64,000 nucleotides of DNA from Actinacidiphila epipremni (GCF_012034175.1 NZ_JAATEJ010000002.1:372001-436000), one strand, 5' to 3'. Shown: positions 18,194 to 27,214, counted from the stretch's first letter. Notes: generated by a model from the sequence alone, not told the origin. Translations and numbers: made by a program.

Positions 18194-19849
18194 ATGGAGG
18201 ACGTGGGCGCGCGGGCGCGCAAGTGGGCCGCGGAGGACCCGGACCCCGAAACCCGAGCGGAGCTCATCGCGTTGCTCGCCGCAGGCGACACCGCAGCTCT
18301 GGAAGAGCGCTTCAGCGGCACCCTGGAGTTCGGCACCGCCGGCTTGCGGGGCGCACTCGGCGCCGGCCCCATGCGAATGAACCGCGCGGTCGTGATCAGG
18401 GCCGCCGCGGGCCTCGCGGCGTATCTGAAGGCGCACGGCGGCGCAGCCACGGTCATCGGGTACGACGCCCGCCACAAGTCGTACGACTTCGCCCGGGACA
18501 CCGCCGCGGTGATGACGGGCGCGGGCCTGCGCGCGTACCTGCTCCCGCGCCCCCTGCCCACCCCGGTGCTGGCCTTCGCGATCCGCCACCTGCGCGCGGA
18601 CGCCGGCGTCATGGTCACCGCGAGCCACAACCCGCCGCAGGACAACGGCTACAAGGTCTACCTCGGCGACGGCTCCCAGATCGTGCCGCCCGCCGACGCC
18701 GGTATCGCCGCGGAGATCGCCGCGATCGGCGCCCTCGCGGACGTGCCCCGCGCGGCGGACGGCTGGGAAGTCCTGGGCGAGGACGTGCTGGAGGCGTATC
18801 TGGAGCGGGCGACCGGCGTCCTGGACGCCGCGAGCGCACGCGAACTGTCCACCGTCTACACGCCGTTGCACGGCGTCGGCCTGGAGACGCTGACCGCCGC
18901 CTTCGCCCGCGCGGGCTTCCCCGCGCCCGTGCCCGTCGCCGAACAGGCCGCGCCCGACCCGGACTTCCCCACGGTCGCCTTCCCCAACCCGGAGGAGCCG
19001 GGGGCGATGGACCTCGCGTTCAAGACCGCCCGGGACGCCGCCCCGGACCTGGTGATCGCCAACGACCCGGACGCCGACCGGTGCGCGGTCGCCGTCCCGG
19101 ACCCGGCCGCGGACGCGGGCTGGCGGATGCTGCGCGGCGACGAGCTGGGCGCGCTGCTCGCCGCGCATCTGGTACGGCGCGGTGTCGCCGTCCCCGGCCG
19201 GGACGTGTTCGCGGCGAGCATCGTGTCCTCCTCGCTGCTGTCGCGGATCGCCGCCGCGGCCGGCCTCGGCTACGAGGACACGCTCACCGGCTTCAAGTGG
19301 ATCGCCCGCGTGCCGGGCCTGCGGTACGGCTACGAGGAGGCGCTCGGCTACTGCGTGGACCCGGCGGGCGTGCGCGACAAGGACGGCATCACCGCGGCGC
19401 TGCTCATCGCCGAGATGGCGGCCGAACTGCGGGCGCAGGGCCGTACGTTGGCCGACGTGCTGGACGAACTGGCCGTCGCGCACGGCCTGCACGCCACCGA
19501 CCAGCTCTCCGCGCGGGTCGCGGACCTCTCGCTCATCGCCGACGCGATGGCCCGGCTGCGCGCCCGGCCGCCGGTCGCGCTGGCCGCCTTGGACGTCGTG
19601 ACGGCCGAGGACCTGGCGGACGGCGCGGGCGGGCTCCCGCCCACGGACGGCCTGCGCTACCGGCTGGCCGGCGAGGGCGTGACGTCGGCGCGGATCGTGG
19701 TGCGGCCCAGCGGCACCGAGCCGAAGATCAAGTGCTACCTGGAGGTCGTGGTCCCGGCGGCGGCCGGCGAAGTCCCGGACGCCCGGGCGCGGGCGGCGGC
19801 GCTACTGGCCGACCTGAAGCAGGCGCTCGCCGCGGCGGCGGGCCTGTAG
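18194..19849 (+). CDS. Phosphohexomutase / phosphopentomutase, PGM2-like
   Basis: Alpha-D-phosphohexomutase of 551 residues. The active-site Ser is in TASHNPPQDNGYKVY, the Mg-binding loop is NDPDADRCAVA, the sugar loop GYEEALGYCVD, and the phosphate-binding RPSGTEPKIKCY is near the C-terminus. Homologs are called phosphomannomutase (pmmB) or PGM2; PGM2 enzymes can act as phosphopentomutases. Lying between deoD and deoC, it probably converts (deoxy)ribose 1-phosphate to the 5-phosphate, linking phosphorolysis to the aldolase. ATG 18194 is preferred over GTG 18191 by spacing from AGGGAG. Confidence 0.88.
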   Translation: MEDVGARARKWAAEDPDPETRAELIALLAAGDTAALEERFSGTLEFGTAGLRGALGAGPMRMNRAVVIRAAAGLAAYLKAHGGAATVIGYDARHKSYDFARDTAAVMTGAGLRAYLLPRPLPTPVLAFAIRHLRADAGVMVTASHNPPQDNGYKVYLGDGSQIVPPADAGIAAEIAAIGALADVPRAADGWEVLGEDVLEAYLERATGVLDAASARELSTVYTPLHGVGLETLTAAFARAGFPAPVPVAEQAAPDPDFPTVAFPNPEEPGAMDLAFKTARDAAPDLVIANDPDADRCAVAVPDPAADAGWRMLRGDELGALLAAHLVRRGVAVPGRDVFAASIVSSSLLSRIAAAAGLGYEDTLTGFKWIARVPGLRYGYEEALGYCVDPAGVRDKDGITAALLIAEMAAELRAQGRTLADVLDELAVAHGLHATDQLSARVADLSLIADAMARLRARPPVALAALDVVTAEDLADGAGGLPPTDGLRYRLAGEGVTSARIVVRPSGTEPKIKCYLEVVVPAAAGEVPDARARAAALLADLKQALAAAAGL

Positions 19850-20307
19850 CCCGGGGCCCGGGCCCACCCGGCACGGTATCCGTCCCGCCTAGTCGGCGGC
19901 GGCGTGCAGCGCCATGCGCCCCGGCCGGCAGGCAGACCCGCACCGGCGCGACCCGGTCCGAGGCCGCCCCCTCCCACCAGCCGGGGCGGCAAACGGCGCT
20001 CAGTCGAGCACGAACGAACCCACAACCCGGCAGACAGACCCGCACCAGCGGAACCCGGTCCAAGGCCGCCCCCCGCCGACCGGGGCGGCCCGACGCTCAA
20101 TCCCGCACGAACGAACCCGCAACCCGGCCACCCCGCACCGGCGGAACCCGGTCCCGCCGGTTCCGGAACCGCGCGCCCCCGCCCCACCTCGCCGGCGGCG
20201 GCGCGGGCCTGGCGGCGTGCAGCGCCGTGCGCCCCGGCCGGCAGGCAGACCCGCACCGGCGGAACCCGGTCCAAGGCCGCCCCACACCAGCCGGGGCGGC
20301 CCCGCGC
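19850..20307. other. Gene-free repeat-rich region
   Basis: A 458-nt convergent spacer between the mutase and the lipoprotein sortase gene. Most of it is built from the repeat units listed at 19932-20320. I see no gene and no clear terminator hairpin apart from GCCGGGGCGGC-type elements inside the repeats. Confidence 0.7.
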
Positions 20308-20320
20308 TCAGTCCCGCATG
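19932..20320. repeat. Imperfect direct repeats reaching into the sortase gene 3' end
   Basis: Units containing CAGACCCGCACCGGCGGAAC, then CCCGGTCCAAGGCCGCCCC and a GCCGGGGCGGC element, start near 19932, 20034, 20128 (partial) and 20243. Each full unit ends in a version of GCTCAGTCCCGCA. In the last unit this contains the stop codon and final codons (Arg-Asp-stop) of the gene at 20308, so the other copies carry echoes of that gene's 3' end. The copies upstream of the first and last units also share CAGCGCCRTGCGCCCCGGCC. Confidence 0.65.
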
Positions 20321-21126
20321 AGGTAGCTGAAGCCGGTGTCGGGGCCGACGCAGGTCTGCAGGGTGAGGTCGCCCCAGTACAGGCCGCTGTCGGGGCCGCC
20401 CTGGCCGGGCGTGATGTAGTTCGCGTAGACGTGGTAGGAGAGCGTGCCCTGCGGGGTGTCGAGCGTGACGTGCGTGCCGATCCGCAGCGGCGCGAGGATC
20501 GCGTAGCCGCAGTAGTCGTGGCCGACGATGACCGAGGTCTTCATGGTGTAGCCGTCGGCCCGCAGCGGGTCGGGGCCGGCGAAGAGCACCGCGGAGGTGC
20601 AGCGGTCGATCGTGGCCTGGTCGCCGCGGACCACGGGGCGCTCCCAGGTGCCGATGTGCAGCACGGTCGTGCCCGGCGGGTAGGCCGTGCCGCTCGGCCG
20701 GGGCGTGGCCGCCGCCCTGGCGGGTGCCCGGGGCGCGGTGGTGCGCGGCGGCGGGGGCTGGGGCGGCGCGGCAGGGGTGCGGGCGGCGGGCGTGGCCGTC
20801 TTCCGCGGGGGCGCGGCGGTCGCCGGCGGCAGGGTGGGCGGCGCGGAGGCCGCGTACGGCAGCGGCAGGTTGCCGCCCGGCCCCGCCGCCCCGCCGGTGC
20901 CGTCCGCCGGGTCAGCCCCGCCCGGCGTCCCGGGCGCGTCCGCCGCGGGGCCGGCCCCCGCCGTATCCGCGGCCGGCGCGCGGACGCCGGCCGGGCGCAC
21001 CGCGTCCGCCGACGCGTGCGGGTGCGGCTGCGGGTGCCCGCACCCGGTCAGCACCGCCGCGGCGGCCAGCAGCGCCGCCGGCACGGCCCGTACGCACCGG
21101 GGAAGCCTGCGCAGCACCATGTGCAC
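20308..21126 (-). CDS. Lipoprotein with sortase catalytic domain
   Basis: A 272-residue protein with a signal peptide and lipobox LTGC (Cys29), a 115-residue Pro/Ala/Thr-rich linker and a C-terminal sortase-like domain. The domain begins VLHIGTWERP and holds candidate catalytic residues His203 (TSVIVGHDYCG), Cys259 (LTLQTC) and Arg271 (YLMRD, next to the C-terminus). Most sortases are anchored by an N-terminal helix; lipid anchoring here is unusual. The gene starts 9 nt after pstB (GTG 21126; ATG 21120 possible). It is the only gene here with an intact sortase active site, so it could process the LAATG protein at 23093. Confidence 0.7.
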   Translation of the reverse strand: MHMVLRRLPRCVRAVPAALLAAAAVLTGCGHPQPHPHASADAVRPAGVRAPAADTAGAGPAADAPGTPGGADPADGTGGAAGPGGNLPLPYAASAPPTLPPATAAPPRKTATPAARTPAAPPQPPPPRTTAPRAPARAAATPRPSGTAYPPGTTVLHIGTWERPVVRGDQATIDRCTSAVLFAGPDPLRADGYTMKTSVIVGHDYCGYAILAPLRIGTHVTLDTPQGTLSYHVYANYITPGQGGPDSGLYWGDLTLQTCVGPDTGFSYLMRD

Positions 21127-21135
21127 CGCCCCCGC

Positions 21136-21984
<849 letters not shown>

Positions 21985-22042
21985 ACGGGTGTACTCCTCG
22001 GTTGTGCGCGGGCCGCCGGCCGGCGCGGTGGCGCGGGCGGGG

Positions 22043-22963
22043 TCAGAGCAGGTTCGGCAGCAGCTCGGTGGCCGCGCCGGACAGCGCGACGACGATCGCG
22101 GTGAGCACCGGCAGCCCGGCGATCCAGGTCTGCCAGCGGCCCCAGCGGCGGAAGGCCCAGGTGACGGCGACGACGGCGACGAGCAGCGCCTGGAGCCACA
22201 GCAGCACCGGCAGCCAGGCCGCCGGGTCGCCCTCCAGCGGGCGTTCGGCGGTGCTGATGGCGCCGCCGGCGGCGGGTCCCGGCTGCACGGGGCTGGTCAG
22301 GTCGGCGTCGACGCGCAGCACGCCGTGCGGGGTGTAGGCGCCGCCGGTCGCGGTGATGAGGGTGAGCCGGCCCTGCCCGGTGTGCAGCACGGTGGGCGCG
22401 GGGTCGCCGGCCCGCCGTATGCCGGTCACCCGGTACTGCTGCTGGCCCTGGCCGGTCGTGACGGTGATCGGGTCGCCGGGGTGCAGCTCGTCGAGGTGGT
22501 TGAAGGGGCTGCCGTAGCCCCACTGGCGGCCGAGGACGGTGCTGGTGCCGGGCTGCCCGGGCAGCGGGGTGTTGCGCAGGTGCCCGGGACCCTTGGTGAG
22601 CACGCCGGACGTGGTGCCCTGGAAGACGACCTCGCGCAGCCCGATCGCCGGGATGTGAAGCACCGCGACGGGCGAACCGAGCCCGACCTGCTTGCCGTTG
22701 GCGTCCAGCCGTCCCACCGGGGCGGTGCCGAGGGCGAGTTGCTGGCGGAGCGTGTCGAAGCCGGTCTGCTGGGCGCGGGCGTGCTCGATGTGGCCGAGGA
22801 CGGTGAGGTTCGCGGCGAAGCCGAGCAGCAGCGCGGCGAGCAGGGTGAGCGCGGCGCCGGGGACGACGAAGCGGGCGTCTGCCCCGCTCCTGCCGGGCGT
22901 CGGCGGCGCGGCCGGCTCCTCCGGTGGCGCAGCCGCCGGCTGCGACGGTGTCAGTACGGCCAC
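22043..22963 (-). CDS. Sortase-fold membrane protein lacking catalytic His and Cys
   Basis: A 306-residue membrane protein with a sortase fold resembling class E/F: an N-terminal helix (33-57), the domain from VAVLHIPAIGLREVV to VLRVDADL, then two or three C-terminal helices. The scaffold is clear (GPGHLRNTPLPGQPGTS, SPFNHLDELHPGD), but the His of the normal AGHR motif is Arg146 (VLGRQWGYG) and the Cys of TLxTC is Ala205 (LTLITATGG). It should be unable to catalyse transpeptidation. Its neighbours are the LAATG surface protein and pstB, so it may bind a sorting signal or act as a scaffold. GTG start at 22963. Confidence 0.75.
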   Translation of the reverse strand: MAVLTPSQPAAAPPEEPAAPPTPGRSGADARFVVPGAALTLLAALLLGFAANLTVLGHIEHARAQQTGFDTLRQQLALGTAPVGRLDANGKQVGLGSPVAVLHIPAIGLREVVFQGTTSGVLTKGPGHLRNTPLPGQPGTSTVLGRQWGYGSPFNHLDELHPGDPITVTTGQGQQQYRVTGIRRAGDPAPTVLHTGQGRLTLITATGGAYTPHGVLRVDADLTSPVQPGPAAGGAISTAERPLEGDPAAWLPVLLWLQALLVAVVAVTWAFRRWGRWQTWIAGLPVLTAIVVALSGAATELLPNLL

Positions 22964-23032
22964 GGGTGGGCTCCTTCGGTGCGGGCGGTTCGTGAGGTGC
23001 GGTGCGGTATGCGTGCCGTGGGGGTGGCCGGT

Positions 23033-23080
23033 GCCGGGCGGCGGACGCGACGGGGGTACGTCACGCGTCCGCCGCCCGGC
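23033..23080 (-). terminator. Strong hairpin terminator after LAATG gene
   Basis: A perfect 17-bp stem, GCCGGGCGGCGGACGCG at 23033-23049 with its complement at 23064-23080 and a 14-nt loop, starting 13 nt past the stop of the gene at 23093. It probably ends or weakens transcription before the sortase-fold gene. Confidence 0.7.
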
Positions 23081-23092
23081 GGCCCGGGCGGG

Positions 23093-24589
23093 TCAGTCGC
23101 GCGGCCCGCTGCCGAAGGTCAGCAGCTTCCCGTCGCGCCGGACCCGGTAGACCAGGTAGCCGCCGCCGGCGACCAGGAACAGCGAGAGCACGCCGTACGT
23201 GACGGCCCCGCCGGCGCCGGTCGCGGCGAGCGGGCCGAGGTTCGACCCGCCGGAGGTGCCGCCGGAGTCGCCGGGCGTCCCGCCGGTGTCCCCGGTGCCG
23301 CCCGAGGTGTCCCCGGCCGTGCTCCCGGAGGTGTCACCGGCGGTGTCCCCCGCCGTGGTGCCCGCGGTGTCCCCCGCCGTGTCACCGGCAGTGTCGCCGG
23401 CCGTATCCCCCGCGGTGTCACCCGCCGTGTCCCCGCTGGTGTCGCCCGCGGTGCTGCCGGCCGTGTCACCGGAGCCGGCGGCCCCGGCGCTGAAGCCGAA
23501 GTCGATCGCGATGGCACTGGTGTGGCCCTTGAACTCCAGGTTGTGCACACCGTCCGCGATGTCGGAGGGCACCGTGAAGTCGAGGTTGGCCAGTCCGCCG
23601 GCGGAGTCGGCCACGGCTGTCGCCGGGTCGGTGGGCGTCCCGTCCAGGCTGATGTCGACGGACTCACCGGGGTTGGCGCCCCCCGGCAGGAAGCCCGCGA
23701 GCGTGAGCTTCAGCTTCTGGCCGCCGGTCAGCTTGGGGGTGTCCGTGAGGTTGTTGCCGGAGGCGTCCAGCGCGGTGATGACCGGTTCGTCCACCAGGCC
23801 CAGGTTCAGCGTGCCGGTCGACGCGGCGAACGCCGCCGTGTCGTCGGGATGGAACTCGGCGACGAAGACGGCCGGGGTGGGAGATCTGTCCGCGGTGAAC
23901 CTGAAGGTCGCGGTGCCCTGGCCGTTGAGCCGGATCGGCGTCTCGGCGGCGTCCACGGGCGTGTGCGTCTTCCAGTAGAACATCACCGTGCCCACCGCGG
24001 TCGCCGGTGTCACCTTCGCGGTGAGCGACAGCTGGTGGCTCACCTGGACGTAGTTGGCGGGGCTCGCGGTGACGGCCACACTCGTCGTGGTCGGCGGGGT
24101 CACCACCTTCTGGGTCCAGGTGGTGCCGGTGACGACGATCGCGGTCTGGAAAGTCGGCGGATTGGGGTAGGTCGCCGTGTCGTTCGCCCGGCAGGCCACG
24201 GTCAGCGGGTAGGTGCCGTCACCGGTGATGGCCGCCAGGGTCATGGCGGTCTTGAGGGTGCGGACGGTGGGCGAGCCGGCCACGGTGGCGGTGAACGCCG
24301 CGTCGAACGGGGCGCCCGACGTCATCTTGTCGATCACGACCCCGGACCGGCCGGTGGCGCTGACCACGCTGACCGTCAGGTAGTCCCGGTAGTGCTCGGG
24401 GCACGCCTGGTCCACCTGGATCGAGGTGAAAGGCACGGCGTCCGTGGTGTTGCCGCTGCCGGGCGACAGCGTGATGTTCCCGGGGATCGTGTCGGCCTGC
24501 ACAGGCCCGGCACCACCGAGCAGCACGACGCCGGTACCCAGGACCAGCGCGAGCACACTCAACAGCGCGCTGTGGATTCTTCGTTTCAT
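23093..24589 (-). CDS. Secreted Ig-like protein with LAATG cell-wall sorting signal
   Basis: A 498-residue secreted protein. It has a signal peptide ending near GPVQA, an N-terminal domain shared with the product of 24684 (VDQACPEHYRDYLTVSVV, GDGTYPLTVAC), Ig-like beta regions (SVAVTASPANYVQVSHQLSL), then a 75-residue Gly-Asp-Thr-Ala repeat tract that resembles a wall-spanning stalk. The C-terminus has LAATG (454-458), a hydrophobic helix and a basic tail, a standard sorting signal of the LAxTG type used by class E sortases. It is expected to be attached to peptidoglycan. Function unknown; position suggests a surface component of the Pst-like system. Confidence 0.75.
   Translation of the reverse strand: MKRRIHSALLSVLALVLGTGVVLLGGAGPVQADTIPGNITLSPGSGNTTDAVPFTSIQVDQACPEHYRDYLTVSVVSATGRSGVVIDKMTSGAPFDAAFTATVAGSPTVRTLKTAMTLAAITGDGTYPLTVACRANDTATYPNPPTFQTAIVVTGTTWTQKVVTPPTTTSVAVTASPANYVQVSHQLSLTAKVTPATAVGTVMFYWKTHTPVDAAETPIRLNGQGTATFRFTADRSPTPAVFVAEFHPDDTAAFAASTGTLNLGLVDEPVITALDASGNNLTDTPKLTGGQKLKLTLAGFLPGGANPGESVDISLDGTPTDPATAVADSAGGLANLDFTVPSDIADGVHNLEFKGHTSAIAIDFGFSAGAAGSGDTAGSTAGDTSGDTAGDTAGDTAGDTAGDTAGDTAGTTAGDTAGDTSGSTAGDTSGGTGDTGGTPGDSGGTSGGSNLGPLAATGAGGAVTYGVLSLFLVAGGGYLVYRVRRDGKLLTFGSGPRD
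23270..23480. repeat. Coding repeat tract (GDTA/GDTS)
   Basis: Short in-frame repeats of about 12 bp (minus-strand pattern GCGGGGGACACG and variants) encode the Gly-Asp-Thr-Ala stalk of the LAATG protein. Copy number could vary between strains through slippage. Confidence 0.75.
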
Positions 24590-24620
24590 TTCTCCTCGTC
24601 CCCTTGGGGATACGGTTGTA

Positions 24621-24647
24621 GGCCGGGCACCTGGAAGGTGCCCGGCC
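24621..24647 (-). terminator. Hairpin GGCCGGGCACC between paralogous genes
   Basis: A perfect 11-bp stem (24621-24631 and 24637-24647) with a 5-nt loop, downstream of the gene at 24684. A nearly identical hairpin follows the gene upstream of that one (25857-25883). Confidence 0.6.
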
Positions 24648-24683
24648 AGTTGTGCGTCGGCGCTGCTCAGCGCGGTGCCGGCG

Positions 24684-25805
24684 TTACTTCGTGGTGAAGG
24701 TGAAGGACACCTGGACGAAGCTGCGCAGGCCCGTGAGGGTCAGCGTGTGGCTGCCGCGACCGCTCAGCACGGGCACGGTCAGGTCGTAGCCGGTGAGGGA
24801 GCCCTGGTCGTCCGTCGCGACCGGCGCGTAGAGCGCGAGCGCGTTGGAGACGAACGGCAGGACCTTCTCCTGGCTTTCCGGCAGGAAGCCCTGCGCGGAG
24901 ATCGTGATGTGCTGGCCGGGGGTCAGCCGGGGCGTGCCGGTGAGGGCGTTGCCCGCGGCGTCGGTGACCTGGATCGCGGGGGCGTTGGTGACGGAGTAGC
25001 GGAAGACGGTCACGTCCTGGGCGTAGCCGACCTGGTCGGTGGGCACGAAGGTGGCGACGTACGTCCGCACGGTGGGCGTGGTCACGGACGGGGCGACGAC
25101 GCCGGCCTGGCCGTCGACGACCGGCACCGGGGAGCCGACCGGGGTGGTGCCGTTGGTGGTGAACTTCACGACGCCCGGCACGTTCGGGGTGACCTTGGCC
25201 GTGAGGGTGATCGGCTGGCCGACCAGCGCGTGGCCGGCCGGGCTCGCGGAGAGCTTGAGGCTGGTGACGACCGGCGCGGCCAGGTTCTTCACCTGGAAGG
25301 TGTCGCCGGTCACCTCGATGAAGCCGGTGCTGGCCGGGTGCTCCAGGAAGGCCGCCGGGTCGGCGTTGCCGCACACCACGTGGATCGGGTAGACGCCGTC
25401 GTGGATCGGCTGGCCGACCAGGGCGAGCGCGGTCTTGAGGGACCGCACGACGGTCTGGCCGGTGGTGGCGGCCGGGATCGTCGCGGTGACCGGGCGGCTG
25501 CTGAACGGGGCGCCGTCGGTGACCCGGGACGCGACGGTGGACTCCCGGCCGTCGGGGGCCACCACGTACACGTTGAGGTTGTCCTGGTAGTCGGTGGGGC
25601 AGGCCGTGTCGACCGAGACCTGGCTGAACGGCGAGCTGTCGGTGATGCTGGTGCTGCGGGCGGTGAGCGTGACCGCGGCGCCCCTGGGCGCGTCGTGGTG
25701 GTGCGCGGTCTGCGCACTGGCGGTACCGGTCGCGGTGAGGAGGGCGCCGCCGCCCATGAGCATGGCCAGCGCGCCGAACAGCGCGCCGCGCAGTCTCCGG
25801 TTCAT
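24684..25805 (-). CDS. Secreted Ig-like protein, paralog of LAATG protein
   Basis: A 373-residue secreted protein with a signal peptide (MNRRLRGALFGALAML to ATGTASA). Its N-terminal domain resembles that of the product of 23093 (VDTACPTDYQDNLNVYVV, HDGVYPIHVVCGN), including two cysteines at equivalent places, and Ig-like regions follow (LKLSASPAGHALVGQPITL). It ends in a beta strand (VQVSFTFTTK) without a sorting signal or membrane helix, so it may be released or held by partners. ATG at 25805. Function unknown; probably acts with the neighbouring surface proteins. Confidence 0.7.
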   Translation of the reverse strand: MNRRLRGALFGALAMLMGGGALLTATGTASAQTAHHHDAPRGAAVTLTARSTSITDSSPFSQVSVDTACPTDYQDNLNVYVVAPDGRESTVASRVTDGAPFSSRPVTATIPAATTGQTVVRSLKTALALVGQPIHDGVYPIHVVCGNADPAAFLEHPASTGFIEVTGDTFQVKNLAAPVVTSLKLSASPAGHALVGQPITLTAKVTPNVPGVVKFTTNGTTPVGSPVPVVDGQAGVVAPSVTTPTVRTYVATFVPTDQVGYAQDVTVFRYSVTNAPAIQVTDAAGNALTGTPRLTPGQHITISAQGFLPESQEKVLPFVSNALALYAPVATDDQGSLTGYDLTVPVLSGRGSHTLTLTGLRSFVQVSFTFTTK

Positions 25806-25856
25806 CTTTGTGTCTCTCCATCTGGAGGTCGGGACGTCTCGTCGGTGGGGCGGGGT

Positions 25857-25883
25857 GGCCGGGCACCCGGTGGGTGCCCGGCC
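25857..25883 (-). terminator. Hairpin GGCCGGGCACCC downstream of PBP-like gene
   Basis: A perfect 12-bp stem (25857-25868 and 25872-25883) with a 3-nt loop, 44 nt past the stop of the gene at 25927. It is nearly the same sequence as the hairpin at 24621-24647. Confidence 0.6.
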
Positions 25884-25926
25884 GATGGGGCGGGGGGGCT
25901 CGGTGAGCCGGATCAGCCGGCGTCGA

Positions 25927-27030
25927 TCAGGAGTTGCCGGTGATGTTGGTGGCGCCGCAGTTGTCGACCTGCGCGAAGCCGAACTTCTCGATGATGTCGC
26001 CCTGGTCGCAGATGGCGATGTTCGGCAGCGACGGGTCGTCGAACTTGCTCTCGAACGCGAGGAAGATGTCCGGGTCCGCCAGCCGCGTGGTGCGGAAGAC
26101 GTTGTAGACCTCACGCGTGATCGGGAAGTCCGTGTTGAGCTTGCTGTTCACGGTCGGCTGCGAGCCGCCGATCGTCTGCAGGACCGCGCCGTGGCGACGG
26201 TCGGTCACACCCGTGGTCGCGCTGTTGGTCTGCGCGATGAACGAGGCGATCGAGAACGGCATGATGTCGCCGTCCCGCTGCAGGCCGGAACCGTCGTGCT
26301 CCTGCACGTCGGTGCCGTCGCTCTTCTTGTCGCTGACGCAGGAGCCCAGCGTGGCGTCGGTGATGTTGAGCTGCGCCTCCCAGAACTTCCGCGTGCCGGA
26401 GCCGGCCTGCGGGAGCAGCGGGTGCACCTCGACGCCGTCGACCTCGGCGAAGGTGTTGGGGAGCAGCGGGTTACCGTCCAGGTCCTTGCACTGGTACAGG
26501 TTCTGCAGGTCCGCCTTGGTGAAGGACTCGCCGTTCAGCGGGCTGGTGGGCTTGACGGCCCAGGTCACCGCGTCCAGCGCGTACGGGATGAACGTGAGGT
26601 CGTTGCCGGGGGTCGCCGGGCCGTTCGAGGAACGGGCGAAGTCGACGTCGGCGGCGTTGGTGTCGCCGATCAGCGTGGCGATACCGGCGCCGGAGCCGTC
26701 CGGGCGGGGGAAGGCGGTGTTGCCCGAACGCGTCACGATGTTGTCGTGCTGCGGCGGGATGTTGTCGGTCGGGTCCCAGTTCGGGTTGGTCGCGTTGTAC
26801 GACGCGATCAGCAGCGGGTCGGGAAAGTTGTCCGAGTCCACGATCTGCTGGCTCAGGGCGTTCATGACGTCCTGCGTGGTGTCGGAGCCCACGCCGACGA
26901 GCTGCCGGAAGGTGTTCCCGGTGAAGGGGTCGGGCTGCGGGTCGGCCTGCGCCGGCGCGACGAGCGCGCCCAGGGAGATGGCGGCGATACCGCCGGCCAG
27001 GGCCGCGCGGGCGGCGAACTTCACGTTCAC
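25927..27030 (-). CDS. Secreted PstS-like substrate-binding protein
   Basis: A 367-residue secreted protein with a signal peptide (FAARAALAGGIAAISLGALV, then APAQA). PstS-like features are the opening GVGSDTTQDVMNALSQQI, DVDFARSSNGP (the region where PstS reads D-x-xxS/A), PYALDAVTWAVKP, a hinge-like FTKADLQNLYQC, and LPQAGSGTRKFWEA, which matches the SGT phosphate-binding turn. There is no lipobox or membrane anchor. GTG 27030 is chosen because GGAGG lies 7 nt before it. A 224-nt gap separates it from the upstream gene, so it may have its own promoter. Confidence 0.75.
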   Translation of the reverse strand: MNVKFAARAALAGGIAAISLGALVAPAQADPQPDPFTGNTFRQLVGVGSDTTQDVMNALSQQIVDSDNFPDPLLIASYNATNPNWDPTDNIPPQHDNIVTRSGNTAFPRPDGSGAGIATLIGDTNAADVDFARSSNGPATPGNDLTFIPYALDAVTWAVKPTSPLNGESFTKADLQNLYQCKDLDGNPLLPNTFAEVDGVEVHPLLPQAGSGTRKFWEAQLNITDATLGSCVSDKKSDGTDVQEHDGSGLQRDGDIMPFSIASFIAQTNSATTGVTDRRHGAVLQTIGGSQPTVNSKLNTDFPITREVYNVFRTTRLADPDIFLAFESKFDDPSLPNIAICDQGDIIEKFGFAQVDNCGATNITGNS

Positions 27031-27105
27031 TTGCTTTCCTCCGTGGTGAGGCGGATGGAATTCCAGGTGCGACGTGCGGGGATTTTTTTTCCGGTTCCCT
27101 TTTCC

Positions 27106-27136
27106 GGTGTGCCCGGCCGATTCGGTCGGGCACACC
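27106..27136. terminator. Hairpin and 8-T run upstream of PstS-like gene
   Basis: Arms of 15 nt (27106-27120 and 27122-27136) pair with one G-T mismatch. It lies about 120 nt past the stop of the gene at 27255, so it may be a late terminator of that operon or part of the leader of the next gene. A run of eight T (plus strand, 27083-27090) nearby is striking in this DNA. Confidence 0.4.
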
Positions 27137-27190
27137 GAACATCCTGCACAATCCATCGACCGCAAGAAACAAATCCGCTTCGCCGGTAAA

Positions 27191-27214
27191 GTGAACACAA
27201 GGCGTTCACCAAGG
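27191..27214. promoter_or_regulatory. GTGAAC-N7-GTTCAC inverted repeat, possible PhoP-type site
   Basis: GTGAAC at 27191-27196 and GTTCAC at 27204-27209 flank 7 nt. The plus strand from 27204 reads GTTCACCAAGG, close to the 11-bp PHO-box unit GKTCAYYYRSG of streptomycetes. It lies about 160 nt upstream of the secreted PstS-like gene. Confidence 0.3.

Noticed and set aside
23199..23978. Plus-strand frame coding a Val-Ser-Pro-Ala repeat protein
   Set aside because: It is the antisense translation of the Gly-Asp-Thr-Ala stalk of the LAATG protein, with no start signal or domain.
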